In this document: positions 43,344-52,359 of the stretch, in pieces
How the letters are laid out: every line of letters begins with the position of its first letter
How positions within the stretch are numbered: the first letter of the stretch is position 1
Origin: Planktotalea sp.
GTDB lineage: Bacteria > Pseudomonadota > Alphaproteobacteria > Rhodobacterales > Rhodobacteraceae
Assembly (NCBI RefSeq): GCF_018607965.1
Contig: NZ_JABBAM010000061.1
Location: forward strand, 1 to 64,000
Direction: 5' to 3'
Length of the DNA stretch: 64,000 nucleotides
Notes under the pieces: model-generated
Seen by the model: the letters and a program-made list of their open reading frames with translations, nothing else
Databases searched by the model: none
Told to the model about the DNA's origin: nothing
Translations under genes and position numbers: made by a program

Positions 43344-44216
43344 TCAAGTAAAATAGAAGTCTTCTGCTACGTTAGAAAATACGCCCTGACGCATCGCTTT
43401 TGGAATGATATCGAAATAGCTGCGTACAAGCGTTTCATAGCTTGAGTAGAGCATGTCGACAGGAAAATTTGATCCAAACATACAGCGTTTCGCCCCGAAC
43501 TGCTCGAGGCATAGTTCAATGATTGGGCGAATTGTATCGCTGGTCCATGAGTGATCGAACATACCTAGACCTGACAGCTTGCAAGTTACATTTGGCAAAT
43601 CCGACAAGGCACGTAAAGCGTGTGCATAAGCGCTTAGGCCGGATGGGCTACGATCATGGGGCGAGCCAGCATGGCACAGAGCAATTTTTGTTCCATTGGC
43701 TTTGGCTGCGATCTTGCTCATTTCGGGCATAAGGTCTGGGATCAGTTGCAAATCGAATGAAAGACCGCGCTGACCAACCAATTTTAATCCTTCCAGAAAT
43801 GCAGAAGACTGTAAGAGGTCGTTTGTGCCTGATTGTGCGTCCTCGCCGGGGGCGCGCCCGATGATTTGGCGCACGCCGCGAACGGTTGATAGTGTTTGAA
43901 AGCGATCCAATTGCGCGTCAAGATCGGGCGCGGTTAGATCGCAAAAAACAACTTGCGCGAGGGGCCAATCGGGGTTGTGATCAGCAACGCTTTGCACCCA
44001 CTTGGCTTCTTCCCACGCGTCTGCTGCGCCAACCTGAATGTGAACGGACCGCGTGAACCCGTGGGCACCTGCATCCGTGCTGAATTCGTTCAAAAGATAG
44101 TCGCGCTGGATTGGCGCAGGGTTGCCGAAAAACCGCGAGACATCCTTCGCGTTTAGCCAAGGGTAATCGACTGCCTTCAAGTCCCATAGGTGGTGATGTG
44201 CGTCAATGAAATTCAT
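43344..44216 (-). CDS. amidohydrolase 2 family (fuconolactonase / sulfomuconolactonase-like) hydrolase
   Basis: MNFIDAHHHLWDLKAVDYPWL, GLGMFDHSWTSD, RCMFGSNFPVD. Confidence 0.85.
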   Translation of the reverse strand: MNFIDAHHHLWDLKAVDYPWLNAKDVSRFFGNPAPIQRDYLLNEFSTDAGAHGFTRSVHIQVGAADAWEEAKWVQSVADHNPDWPLAQVVFCDLTAPDLDAQLDRFQTLSTVRGVRQIIGRAPGEDAQSGTNDLLQSSAFLEGLKLVGQRGLSFDLQLIPDLMPEMSKIAAKANGTKIALCHAGSPHDRSPSGLSAYAHALRALSDLPNVTCKLSGLGMFDHSWTSDTIRPIIELCLEQFGAKRCMFGSNFPVDMLYSSYETLVRSYFDIIPKAMRQGVFSNVAEDFYFT

Positions 44217-45214
44217 GGTTTTGTGTTTTCCAAATCGCCCAAAATGTCGATGCCCTGATGCATAAAGAAGTGAAGCATGTCAATGAAAACCCAGTTCTCT
44301 TTCAACTTTTCGCCTTCGCGGCGATAGACGTCAATCACACGAAATTCACTCAGCGTGTCGTTAGGTGGCAAGCCAAGATAGCCGCCCGTCGCCTTCGCTT
44401 TAAAATTGGGCCAGCCGAAAAAGGCCCCTAAATGACCTTCGGCAATGCGTGCGATGTGGCCTGTTCCAGATCGATCACTGAGACCTGCGCGAAAGGGACC
44501 TGAATGTTGTTTGGCGTAGCGCGCAATCGTATATGTCGCACCAATTCCCGCAGGGCCCCACCAGATCATATCGTCGTGCCAGCTTCGCGCGAGCTCTTCC
44601 TCCAAGGGCAGGCCGCTTTTCCATTGCCCTAGATCGCTGATCATCGCGTGTATGGTGTCCAAGGTTTTTTGCCCCTCAGATGGATCTGCGTCTGCATAGA
44701 GCAGGCCGTCATGGGTCGCAGGGCCCGGTTGCACCATATGCGCGGCGGCTTGTTCGGCGAAAGGCTGATAGCCGGCTTGCATCATAAAATGCGGGATGTC
44801 GAAATAGAACGCAGTTTCGGAAATTTTGCCATTTTCGACTTTGTGAAATTCTGCATACCGCAACATTATCATTTTGCCTGTGGGCTGAATGCCAAGCCAT
44901 GCTTCATCAAATAGCCCCATCAGATGGCCCATCGTACATACCCAAACCGAGGTGCCGTCATCAACAAAACTGGTGCCTGCGAAGAACACATCCATCCGGC
45001 GCTGCATGTGGGTTACAGATTTGCGAAAGGGTTGCCAGAAAAGGTGCGCGACCTCGCGTACATCGGTTTGTACGTGAAAGGGATGAAAGGCACGCCAAGT
45101 ATAGTGATCGGCTGTATGCTGTTTCAAGACGTCTTCGATTTGCGCCACATTCGCGTTGTCTAGTGCCGCGTAGTAGTCCAAAACCACGCTCTTTTCATTT
45201 TGAAAACCTGACAT
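44213..45214 (-). CDS. SnoaL-like/NTF2-fold polyketide-cyclase-type protein (two domains)
   Basis: VVLDYYAALDNANVAQIEDVLKQH and a second SnoaL-like half (WWGPAGIGATYTIARYAKQHSGPFRAGLSD); start ATG 45214; 4-nt overlap with amidohydrolase. Confidence 0.7.
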   Translation of the reverse strand: MSGFQNEKSVVLDYYAALDNANVAQIEDVLKQHTADHYTWRAFHPFHVQTDVREVAHLFWQPFRKSVTHMQRRMDVFFAGTSFVDDGTSVWVCTMGHLMGLFDEAWLGIQPTGKMIMLRYAEFHKVENGKISETAFYFDIPHFMMQAGYQPFAEQAAAHMVQPGPATHDGLLYADADPSEGQKTLDTIHAMISDLGQWKSGLPLEEELARSWHDDMIWWGPAGIGATYTIARYAKQHSGPFRAGLSDRSGTGHIARIAEGHLGAFFGWPNFKAKATGGYLGLPPNDTLSEFRVIDVYRREGEKLKENWVFIDMLHFFMHQGIDILGDLENTKP

Positions 45215-45383
45215 CACAGTCCCTTTTCTTTGATCAATTGGCCGTGTTTGGTAAATGTCTATCGGTTTTGCAATCGTATGCAAGCGGTTCGATTGCTTGA
45301 CTTTCGGTTCTAGATTGGACGTAACTTATCAGTGAAAAATCTGCAGCAGATTCCCTGAATTTACGAGAGATGTTTGACCGATT

Positions 45384-46988
45384 ATGCCGAAGAAAATTCT
45401 CTATATTATGTGTGATCAACTGCGGTTCGATTATCTGGGATGTACAGGTCACCCGACGATAAAGACGCCTCATATTGATGCCTTGGCCGCGCGCGGCATT
45501 CGCTTTGAGCGCACCTATGTGCAATCGCCAATTTGTGGTCCGAGCCGGATGAGTGCGTATACTGGCCGCTATGTTCGCAGCCATGGGGCAACATGGAATG
45601 GCACGCCGCTGCGCGTGGGCGAAATGACTTTGGGCGACCATTTGCGCCCCTTAGGCGTGCGCACGGTGCTCTGTGGCAAGACCCATATGGTGGCAGATTT
45701 TGACGGAATGGCACGCCTTGGAATTGACCCGCAGACAAGCGTTGGTGCTTTAATGGCCGAGGGCGGGTTTGAGGTGTGGGATCGCAACGACGGCGTTGTG
45801 CCCGACGGTGCTAAAAAGCAACCATCACACTACCAAGATCATCTGCGTGAGTTGGGTTATGATGGCCCAAATTCTTGGCATCACTGGGCTAATTCAGGCG
45901 AGGATGAAAAAGGCGAGGTGCTTTCTGGCTGGATGCTAAAGCACGCATCACAGCCCGCGCGCGTACCAGAGGAAGAGTCTGAAACCCCCTACACGACGAC
46001 CCGCGCGATTGAGTTTATGGAGCAGGCGAAAGACGACAGTTGGTGTTTGCATCTTAGTTACATCAAACCGCATTGGCCCTATATCGTGCCCGCGCCATAT
46101 CACAATATGTACTCCAAAGATGACGTATTGCCTGCGGTGCGAAGCGAGGCCGAGCGCGAAGATCCACATCCGCTGATCGCGGGCTACTACGCGCATCGCT
46201 ATTCCAAAGCCTTTAGCAACGATACCGTGCGCGATACCGTTATTCCGACCTACATGGGGTTGATCACGCAGATCGACGACCAGATCGGGCGGATCGTTCA
46301 ATATCTGGAAGACAGCGGGCAGGCGCAGGAAACCTTGATCGTCTTCACGTCTGATCATGGGGATTATCTGGGGGATCATTGGCTGGGCGAAAAAGAAATG
46401 TTTCATGACCCGTCGGTGCGCGTTCCACTGATTGTTATGGACCCGTCTGCACGTGCTGATAGGACGCGTGGAACTGTGAATGACGTCCTGACTGAGGCAA
46501 TTGATATCGTTCCCACATGCATTGATTTTATGGGCGGTGCGGTTGCGGACCATATCTTAGAGGGACGTTCATTGATGCCGTTTGTGAATGGCGAGGATGC
46601 CCCAAAGCGCAATGTTGTGATCTCGGAATATGACTATTCCCATCGAAAGCACCTACGCCATCTTAGCCCTGATGTGAAAAACTGCATGACCACAATGGTC
46701 TTTGATGGCCGTTGGAAAATGGTGCTGGTCGAGGGCCATCGTCCAATGCTGTACGATCAAATAACCGACCCCGAAGAGTTCCATGATCTGGGGGCTGATC
46801 CTGCGTACGCTGATGAAATTACACGGCTGTCCATGGAGATTTTTAAGTGGTCACGTGGTCAGCACAATCGTGTCACGTTAAGCGATGCGCAAGTCGAAGC
46901 AGACCGTCTTGATGAAGCTGAAGTTGGCGTTTTACTTGGATTCTGGGACGAAGCGGAACTTGCTGAATGGCAAGCCTCTATGGCTTAA
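45384..46988 (+). CDS. sulfatase / phosphonate monoester hydrolase family, formylglycine-dependent
   Basis: ILYIMCDQLRFDYLG, C-x-P-S-R motif QSPICGPSRMSAYTGRY, TSDHGDYLGDHWLGEKE. Confidence 0.9.
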   Translation: MPKKILYIMCDQLRFDYLGCTGHPTIKTPHIDALAARGIRFERTYVQSPICGPSRMSAYTGRYVRSHGATWNGTPLRVGEMTLGDHLRPLGVRTVLCGKTHMVADFDGMARLGIDPQTSVGALMAEGGFEVWDRNDGVVPDGAKKQPSHYQDHLRELGYDGPNSWHHWANSGEDEKGEVLSGWMLKHASQPARVPEEESETPYTTTRAIEFMEQAKDDSWCLHLSYIKPHWPYIVPAPYHNMYSKDDVLPAVRSEAEREDPHPLIAGYYAHRYSKAFSNDTVRDTVIPTYMGLITQIDDQIGRIVQYLEDSGQAQETLIVFTSDHGDYLGDHWLGEKEMFHDPSVRVPLIVMDPSARADRTRGTVNDVLTEAIDIVPTCIDFMGGAVADHILEGRSLMPFVNGEDAPKRNVVISEYDYSHRKHLRHLSPDVKNCMTTMVFDGRWKMVLVEGHRPMLYDQITDPEEFHDLGADPAYADEITRLSMEIFKWSRGQHNRVTLSDAQVEADRLDEAEVGVLLGFWDEAELAEWQASMA

Positions 46989-47923
46989 CGGCCGGGCCAA
47001 ACAACGCGAAATCCATGATGCGTGGTCGCGCTGTCTGGAGACGTTCCAGAACGCGCTGCGATGCGATAGCGATAGCAATACGACCGGTGACATAGAAATG
47101 ATCCGCCCTTTGACAGCTTATATCCCTTCATCTGAGAAACGCGTGCGCGCACGTTCTTTTTCAAGGATTTGACGCGGTAGGGATCAGCTGTCCATTCCCA
47201 GACATTGCCAACCACATTGAAAAGCCCATACCCATTTGGTTCAAAGGACTTTGCAGGTGCTGTCGTTTTATACCCATCTTTACCAGTGTTGGTTTCGGGG
47301 AAATGTCCTTGCCAAATATTGCAGGGCGTAAACGTCGTATCGTTTGGCGTTTCTTCCCCCCAAGGGAACGCGACATCGCCCAAACCGCCGCGTGCTGCGT
47401 GTTCCCACTCGGCCTCTGTCGCAAGCCGCCCTCCAACCCACGCGGCATATGCGCGTGCATCATTCCAAGAGATTTGCACAACAGGGTGATCAGCAAACCA
47501 TGCCTCGGCCTGCGTTTTTGGGCCGTTGATATCTTGCCAGTTTGCGCCTTCAACTTGGCGCCACCATTCGACGTCAACGACGCCTGCGGTCGGACCAACA
47601 TGGTCTGGGACTTCGGACCAAAACACGAAAGACCATCCAAAACGTTCAGCCTCGCTTACATACCCTGTCGCTTTCACAAAGGCTTCGAATTGCGCGTTGG
47701 TGACGGTGGTTTCGCCCATCAAGAAGGGTTTAAGTTTGACGTTGCGAAGAGGTGTTTCCCCATCATCTGGAACGCCTGCAGTGCGCGTTCCGACCAATGC
47801 ATTTCCGCCGGTAATGTGTAGGGCACCCTTTGAATTGAGGTCGCCGCTGATCACCGATCCGCTGGTGAGAGGAACGCGCTTTGCAGAGGGGCCACAACAG
47901 GGTTTCGCAACTTTAGTCGTCAT
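46985..47923 (-). CDS. formylglycine-generating enzyme (SUMF1) family
   Basis: TVTNAQFEAFVKATGY, PVVQISWNDARAYAAWVGGRLATEAEWEHAARGG, GGSFLCHRSYCYRYR with Cys pair, HHGFRVV. Confidence 0.93.
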   Translation of the reverse strand: MTTKVAKPCCGPSAKRVPLTSGSVISGDLNSKGALHITGGNALVGTRTAGVPDDGETPLRNVKLKPFLMGETTVTNAQFEAFVKATGYVSEAERFGWSFVFWSEVPDHVGPTAGVVDVEWWRQVEGANWQDINGPKTQAEAWFADHPVVQISWNDARAYAAWVGGRLATEAEWEHAARGGLGDVAFPWGEETPNDTTFTPCNIWQGHFPETNTGKDGYKTTAPAKSFEPNGYGLFNVVGNVWEWTADPYRVKSLKKNVRARVSQMKGYKLSKGGSFLCHRSYCYRYRIAARSGTSPDSATTHHGFRVVWPGR

Positions 47924-47926
47924 AGT

Positions 47927-48595
47927 CTACTCAAAGTACGTGGCATTGCGCCCGCCAACCACAATGTCAAAACGATAGGCTTCATCTAGATCATTGTTCG
48001 CGGGCTCAAACGGCTTGCCAATGTTACGTTCAAACGCATCCCCCATCAGGATCGCCATTGGGTCGGACTGGTTGTTCGGCTCATCTGGGAAATACATCTG
48101 TGTGATAAGACGAGATGCGCCACCGCTGACAGAAATGTGGATGTGTTTGGGGCGCCAACGGCCAATATCTGGACGCGCAAGATAGGCACCGGGACTAATC
48201 GCAAGAAAACGATAGTTGCCGTCTTCGTCTGTCAAAACACGGCCAAGACCAAGGTGGTTTTTATCCAACTGCAGGCCAGACATATCCTCAACATGGCGAT
48301 AACGCCCGTAGTGATTTGCGCTCCAAACCTCTAGCAAAGCGTGGCGCACGGGCGCGCCGCTTTGGGTTTTGACGCTGCCAGTAACCTCGATTGGGACGCC
48401 ATCTGCGCGGGGTCGGTCAGGGGCGACGCGGGTCATGTCCCATTCATGCGGATTGCTCGCATAGCGTGCTGGCACGACGGGAATAAAACTGGCGCGCGCC
48501 TCTTCTGGGATCAATCGAAGAAGCTGGCGCGGGGTGCGCTGATCGGATGTGTTGTCGGTCGGGCCAATCTCTAAAAGGCGTCCTTGGCGTGTCAT
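47927..48595 (-). CDS. intradiol ring-cleavage dioxygenase, protocatechuate 3,4-dioxygenase beta-like
   Basis: VRHALLEVWSANHYGRYRH, FLAISPGAYLARPDIGRWRPKHIHISVSG. Confidence 0.87.
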   Translation of the reverse strand: MTRQGRLLEIGPTDNTSDQRTPRQLLRLIPEEARASFIPVVPARYASNPHEWDMTRVAPDRPRADGVPIEVTGSVKTQSGAPVRHALLEVWSANHYGRYRHVEDMSGLQLDKNHLGLGRVLTDEDGNYRFLAISPGAYLARPDIGRWRPKHIHISVSGGASRLITQMYFPDEPNNQSDPMAILMGDAFERNIGKPFEPANNDLDEAYRFDIVVGGRNATYFE

Positions 48596-48598
48596 TTT

Positions 48599-49198
48599 TC
48601 AGCTCTCCAGATCATCAAAGAAAGGTGTTTCGCCGTCGCCAGCCATGACGATGTTAAACAGGTATACCTCTTCGCCCTTCGCTGTGCGACCATCATGGCG
48701 TGCGATTAGCTTTGGGGCATCTTCACCGACCGTTTGTAGAATTGGATCATCTGCATTCGCATCATTCCCCTCAAAGAACATCTGCGTCACAACGCGGCTG
48801 ATCCCATCGGAAAACAAAGTGATCGTGATGTTTGGCGCGCGCTCTGCGACAGCGCCTGGAAGGATCGTGCGAAATTCATAGTAGCCCGTGTGCGAACGCA
48901 AACGCCCATACCCGTGAAACCAGTTTTCCACATCTGGATTGTCCTTGGTGGCGGGTGTGCGATACACACCTTTCGCATTGGCCTGCCAGAACTCCATGAT
49001 AGCACCATGCGCCAGATCACCGTGGCGATCCAGAATTTTGCCGCGCAGTATGATCGGCGTGCCAGTGGCTTGGCCGACCATGCCCACCTCAAAGCGCGTC
49101 AAGTCTTCCAAAGCGGGGTCACCGAATGCAATCGGGAAATAAGGGCCGCTGGTGTCTTCGTTTGTAGCAGGCAGTTGGTTTTGTCGGTTAGGGCTCAT
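48599..49198 (-). CDS. intradiol ring-cleavage dioxygenase, alpha-like subunit
   Basis: TSGPYFPIAF, DLAHGAIMEFWQANAKGVY, FRTILPGAVAERAPNITITLF; start ATG 49198. Confidence 0.82.
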   Translation of the reverse strand: MSPNRQNQLPATNEDTSGPYFPIAFGDPALEDLTRFEVGMVGQATGTPIILRGKILDRHGDLAHGAIMEFWQANAKGVYRTPATKDNPDVENWFHGYGRLRSHTGYYEFRTILPGAVAERAPNITITLFSDGISRVVTQMFFEGNDANADDPILQTVGEDAPKLIARHDGRTAKGEEVYLFNIVMAGDGETPFFDDLES

Positions 49199-49224
49199 CG
49201 TATTCCCGCCATTGCGCGTGAATT

Positions 49225-49240
49225 GTTTTGCATGTAAAAC
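49225..49240. promoter_or_regulatory. candidate IclR operator GTTTTGCATGTAAAAC
   Basis: 14/16 palindromic positions in the divergent dioxygenase/iclR intergenic region. Confidence 0.35.
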
Positions 49241-49272
49241 GCACATGAGTAGCAAAGCGAAATGAGCAAAGA

Positions 49273-50061
49273 ATGACCAAGGCGTCCAACCATGATGTGT
49301 ATTTTGTTCCCGGCTTGTCGCGTGGGCTGCGGGTTCTCGAAATTCTTGGAAGCGCTGAAACCCCAATGACGCTGAGCCAGATCGCCCGTGCGATGGAACT
49401 TAGCCGGTCTTCGGCGTTTCGTTTGGTCTATACTTTGCGCCAGATGGAGTTTCTGAAAGAGGGCGAGCAGGCTAATACCTATACTTTGGGCTCGCGCGTT
49501 TTGAACCTTGGGTTTGCCTACTTGAACCAACAACAGATCACGACAATTGCACGTCCTCACTTGGCGGGGTTGCGCGATGCGACGGGTGTTTCGACCCACC
49601 TGAGCGTGCTGGAAGGGCAGGATGTTTTGTACCTTGGTAGCCACCAAGCACGCAGCGGGTTTGTATCCAACATGTCCACGGGAACACGTACGCAGGCGTA
49701 CGCGTCTGCGATTGGTTGGTGTCTTCTGGGGGCGTTGAGCCATGATGAATTGGAAGCGTTTTGTGATGATGTTACCTTTGACAGTTTCACCCAGCACACG
49801 CCAAGTTCTTTTGATCAGCTGTTGGACCGTGTTGATCAGGTCCGTGAACAGGGTTTTATCGTCTCGAAAGGGTTTCGTGATGTTGGCGGATCCAGCGTTG
49901 CGGTTCCTGTGCGCGATCAGCGTGGTGTAATCGTGGCTTGCGTCAATCTTTCGGGGCCTGATAGCGGGTTTGACTTTGACCGTCTTGATAGCTTTTACAT
50001 ACCTGAAACCCAAAGCGCCGCTTTGCGCATTTCGCGCGAACTTGGGTATGCGGGTCGCTAA
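49273..50061 (+). CDS. IclR family transcriptional regulator
   Basis: SRGLRVLEILGSAETPMTLSQIARAMELSRSSAFRLVYTL; C-terminal IclR effector domain. Confidence 0.93.
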   Translation: MTKASNHDVYFVPGLSRGLRVLEILGSAETPMTLSQIARAMELSRSSAFRLVYTLRQMEFLKEGEQANTYTLGSRVLNLGFAYLNQQQITTIARPHLAGLRDATGVSTHLSVLEGQDVLYLGSHQARSGFVSNMSTGTRTQAYASAIGWCLLGALSHDELEAFCDDVTFDSFTQHTPSSFDQLLDRVDQVREQGFIVSKGFRDVGGSSVAVPVRDQRGVIVACVNLSGPDSGFDFDRLDSFYIPETQSAALRISRELGYAGR

Positions 50062-50073
50062 CTGCACGCTCAT

Positions 50074-50952
50074 TCACTCTTTCAGTTTCAAAATCTCGCG
50101 GGCCTCATCGGGGCTGGCAAGGTGTCCACCAAGATCGTCAATCATGCGCGCTGCTTTTGCAACCAGTTCTGCGTTGGACACGCAGTGCTGTCCTTTGCGA
50201 ATGTAGGCCGTGTCCTCCATCCCGACGCGCACATGTCCGCCAAGTAACCACGCTTGCGACAGCATTGGAAACGATGCGCGGCCAATGCCAAACGCAGCCC
50301 ATTCTGTTCCCTTGGGCAATTGGTTAACAAGGTAGGCCATCGTCGCAGGGGTTGCGACTGCGCCAAAGCGCACGCCAAGTACCATTTGCACCATAAGCGG
50401 CGTTTTGATGATGCTGCGCGCGATGAAATCTTTGACCATGTGCAAATCGCCACTGTCGAAAATTTCGATCTCTGGTTGAACGCCCGCCGCATAGATTTTT
50501 TGCGCCATAATTTCGAGGTTACGCGGACTGTTGATCACACTCGCTTGGCCCGACCACATCGTGTTGAAGTCAAGCGTGCAAATGTCTGGGCGCAGGGCTT
50601 GGACATGGGCGACGCGCTTTTCTGGTGCGCAAAGGGTTGAACCTGTTGCGGCTATCTTTGGATCGTCATCAGATGGAACGAAGCGTCCACCTTCGCCAGT
50701 TGTAAGATTGATCAGAACATCCGTGTTCTTGGCACGGATCAACCCTACAAGTTCTTCGTACAGATCAAGACGCATTGATCCCTTAGATGTTATTGGATCA
50801 CGCACATGCAGATGCACAATCGCGGCACCTGCCGCGGCTGCATCCAGCGCGTGTTGTGCGATTTGGACGGGGGTTACAGGTAGGTTCGGACTGATTTCAG
50901 GCGTCATGAGATTTCCAGTAATCGCGGCGGTTAAGATCGTTTTGCGCGCCAT
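50074..50952 (-). CDS. 3-keto-5-aminohexanoate cleavage family protein (BKACE, DUF849)
   Basis: TILTAAITGNLMTPEISPNLPVTPVQIAQHALDAAAAGAAIVHLHVRDP; VRVGMEDTAYI. Confidence 0.92.
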   Translation of the reverse strand: MARKTILTAAITGNLMTPEISPNLPVTPVQIAQHALDAAAAGAAIVHLHVRDPITSKGSMRLDLYEELVGLIRAKNTDVLINLTTGEGGRFVPSDDDPKIAATGSTLCAPEKRVAHVQALRPDICTLDFNTMWSGQASVINSPRNLEIMAQKIYAAGVQPEIEIFDSGDLHMVKDFIARSIIKTPLMVQMVLGVRFGAVATPATMAYLVNQLPKGTEWAAFGIGRASFPMLSQAWLLGGHVRVGMEDTAYIRKGQHCVSNAELVAKAARMIDDLGGHLASPDEAREILKLKE

Positions 50953-50953
50953 C

Positions 50954-52285
50954 TTAAACCTCTAATGCTGCTGTGACAGCTTCTGCTAATTTGTCCACGA
51001 TCACATCAATTTCTTTTGGCGTAGACATATAGGTCGGTGCCAAAAGTACGTGGTCACCAAGGGTTCCGTCTGCACATCCTTGGGATGGATAAACCATGAT
51101 ACTGCGTGCGAATGCCTCTTGTTGGATGCGAGGGGCTAGAGATCTTTCAATAGGGAAGGGTGCTTTTGTGTCGCGATCTGCGACCAACTCAATCGTCCAG
51201 AACAAGCCGCGCCCGCGGATGTCGCCTACGTTTTTATGGTGTCCAAACGTTTGATGTAATCGCTCCAACAATTGCGCGCCGCGCTCGCGAACATTGCTCA
51301 GCAAGTTTTCGTCTTCGATCACGTTTTGAACCGCCAACGCCCCAGCCGTTGCAATCGCATGGGACATATAGGTGTGCCCGTTCCAAAGTTTGCCGCTGCC
51401 AGCCTCGATCGCTTTGATCACCTTTTCAGCCGCGATGATGGCTGCAATGGGTTGATACCCTGCGCCTAACCCTTTGGCCGTTGTTGTCAGATCCGCTGCG
51501 ATGCCTTCTTGCGCCATTGCGAACAAGCTGCCCGTGCGCCCCATCCCGCACATGACTTCATCTGCGATCAACAAAACGCCGTATTGATCACAAATTTCAC
51601 GGATGCGTTTAAAATATCCTTTGGGCGCAGGTTGTGTGCCCAGCGATGCGCCGACGACAGGTTCTGCAACGAAGGCCATGACGGTTTCTGCACCAAGGTC
51701 TAGGATGCATTGTTCCAACAGATTGGCCATGCGCAGCGCAAAGGCTCCTTCTGTTTCGCCGCTCTTTTGCAGCCGATACGCATAGGCGGCGTCAATGTGC
51801 GAAACGTCCATCAGCAGCGGTGCAAAGGGTGTGCGTCGATCCGCATGCCCGCCAGTCGCCAGCGCGCCAAGCGTATTGCCATGATAGCTGGGCTTTCGCG
51901 CGATAATCTTAGAACGACCACTGTCACCCCGCTCCAGATGATACTGCCGCGCGAGTTTTAGTGCGGCTTCCATCGCCTCGGATCCGCTGCCCAGATACAT
52001 CACACGACCTTCGCCGGTACCAGTAGGCGCGCGTTTTATCAGGAATTCCGAAAGGGCCTCAGAGGGTTCATTTGTAAACAAGCCCGTATGTGCAAACGCC
52101 AGCTTGTCGACCTGCGATTTTATCGCGTCACGCACGCCTTGATGGCTGTGGCCAAGGCATGACACGGCCGCGCCACCGCATGCATCAAGGTAGCGTTTGC
52201 CAGTGCTATCAATCAGATAGCTGCCGTCGCCGCCAACGATCGTGGGTAGGTCGCAGGTCAGTGTGCGGTGGAGTGTATAGCTCAT
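50954..52285 (-). CDS. class III PLP-dependent aminotransferase
   Basis: YLDACGGAAVSCLGHSH, SYHGNTLGALATGG, LLIADEVMCGMGRTG, TTAKGLGAGYQP. Confidence 0.92.
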   Translation of the reverse strand: MSYTLHRTLTCDLPTIVGGDGSYLIDSTGKRYLDACGGAAVSCLGHSHQGVRDAIKSQVDKLAFAHTGLFTNEPSEALSEFLIKRAPTGTGEGRVMYLGSGSEAMEAALKLARQYHLERGDSGRSKIIARKPSYHGNTLGALATGGHADRRTPFAPLLMDVSHIDAAYAYRLQKSGETEGAFALRMANLLEQCILDLGAETVMAFVAEPVVGASLGTQPAPKGYFKRIREICDQYGVLLIADEVMCGMGRTGSLFAMAQEGIAADLTTTAKGLGAGYQPIAAIIAAEKVIKAIEAGSGKLWNGHTYMSHAIATAGALAVQNVIEDENLLSNVRERGAQLLERLHQTFGHHKNVGDIRGRGLFWTIELVADRDTKAPFPIERSLAPRIQQEAFARSIMVYPSQGCADGTLGDHVLLAPTYMSTPKEIDVIVDKLAEAVTAALEV

Positions 52286-52359
52286 GAGTTTTTCCGTATT
52301 GCATATAAACTTATGTTTTGTATACTAGACACATTTAGGAAATACAAGGCTTGATCTAA

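Noticed and set aside
46985-47978. Plus-strand ORFs opposite the FGE gene
   Set aside because: The minus-strand SUMF1 motifs are unambiguous; the plus ORFs have no family features.
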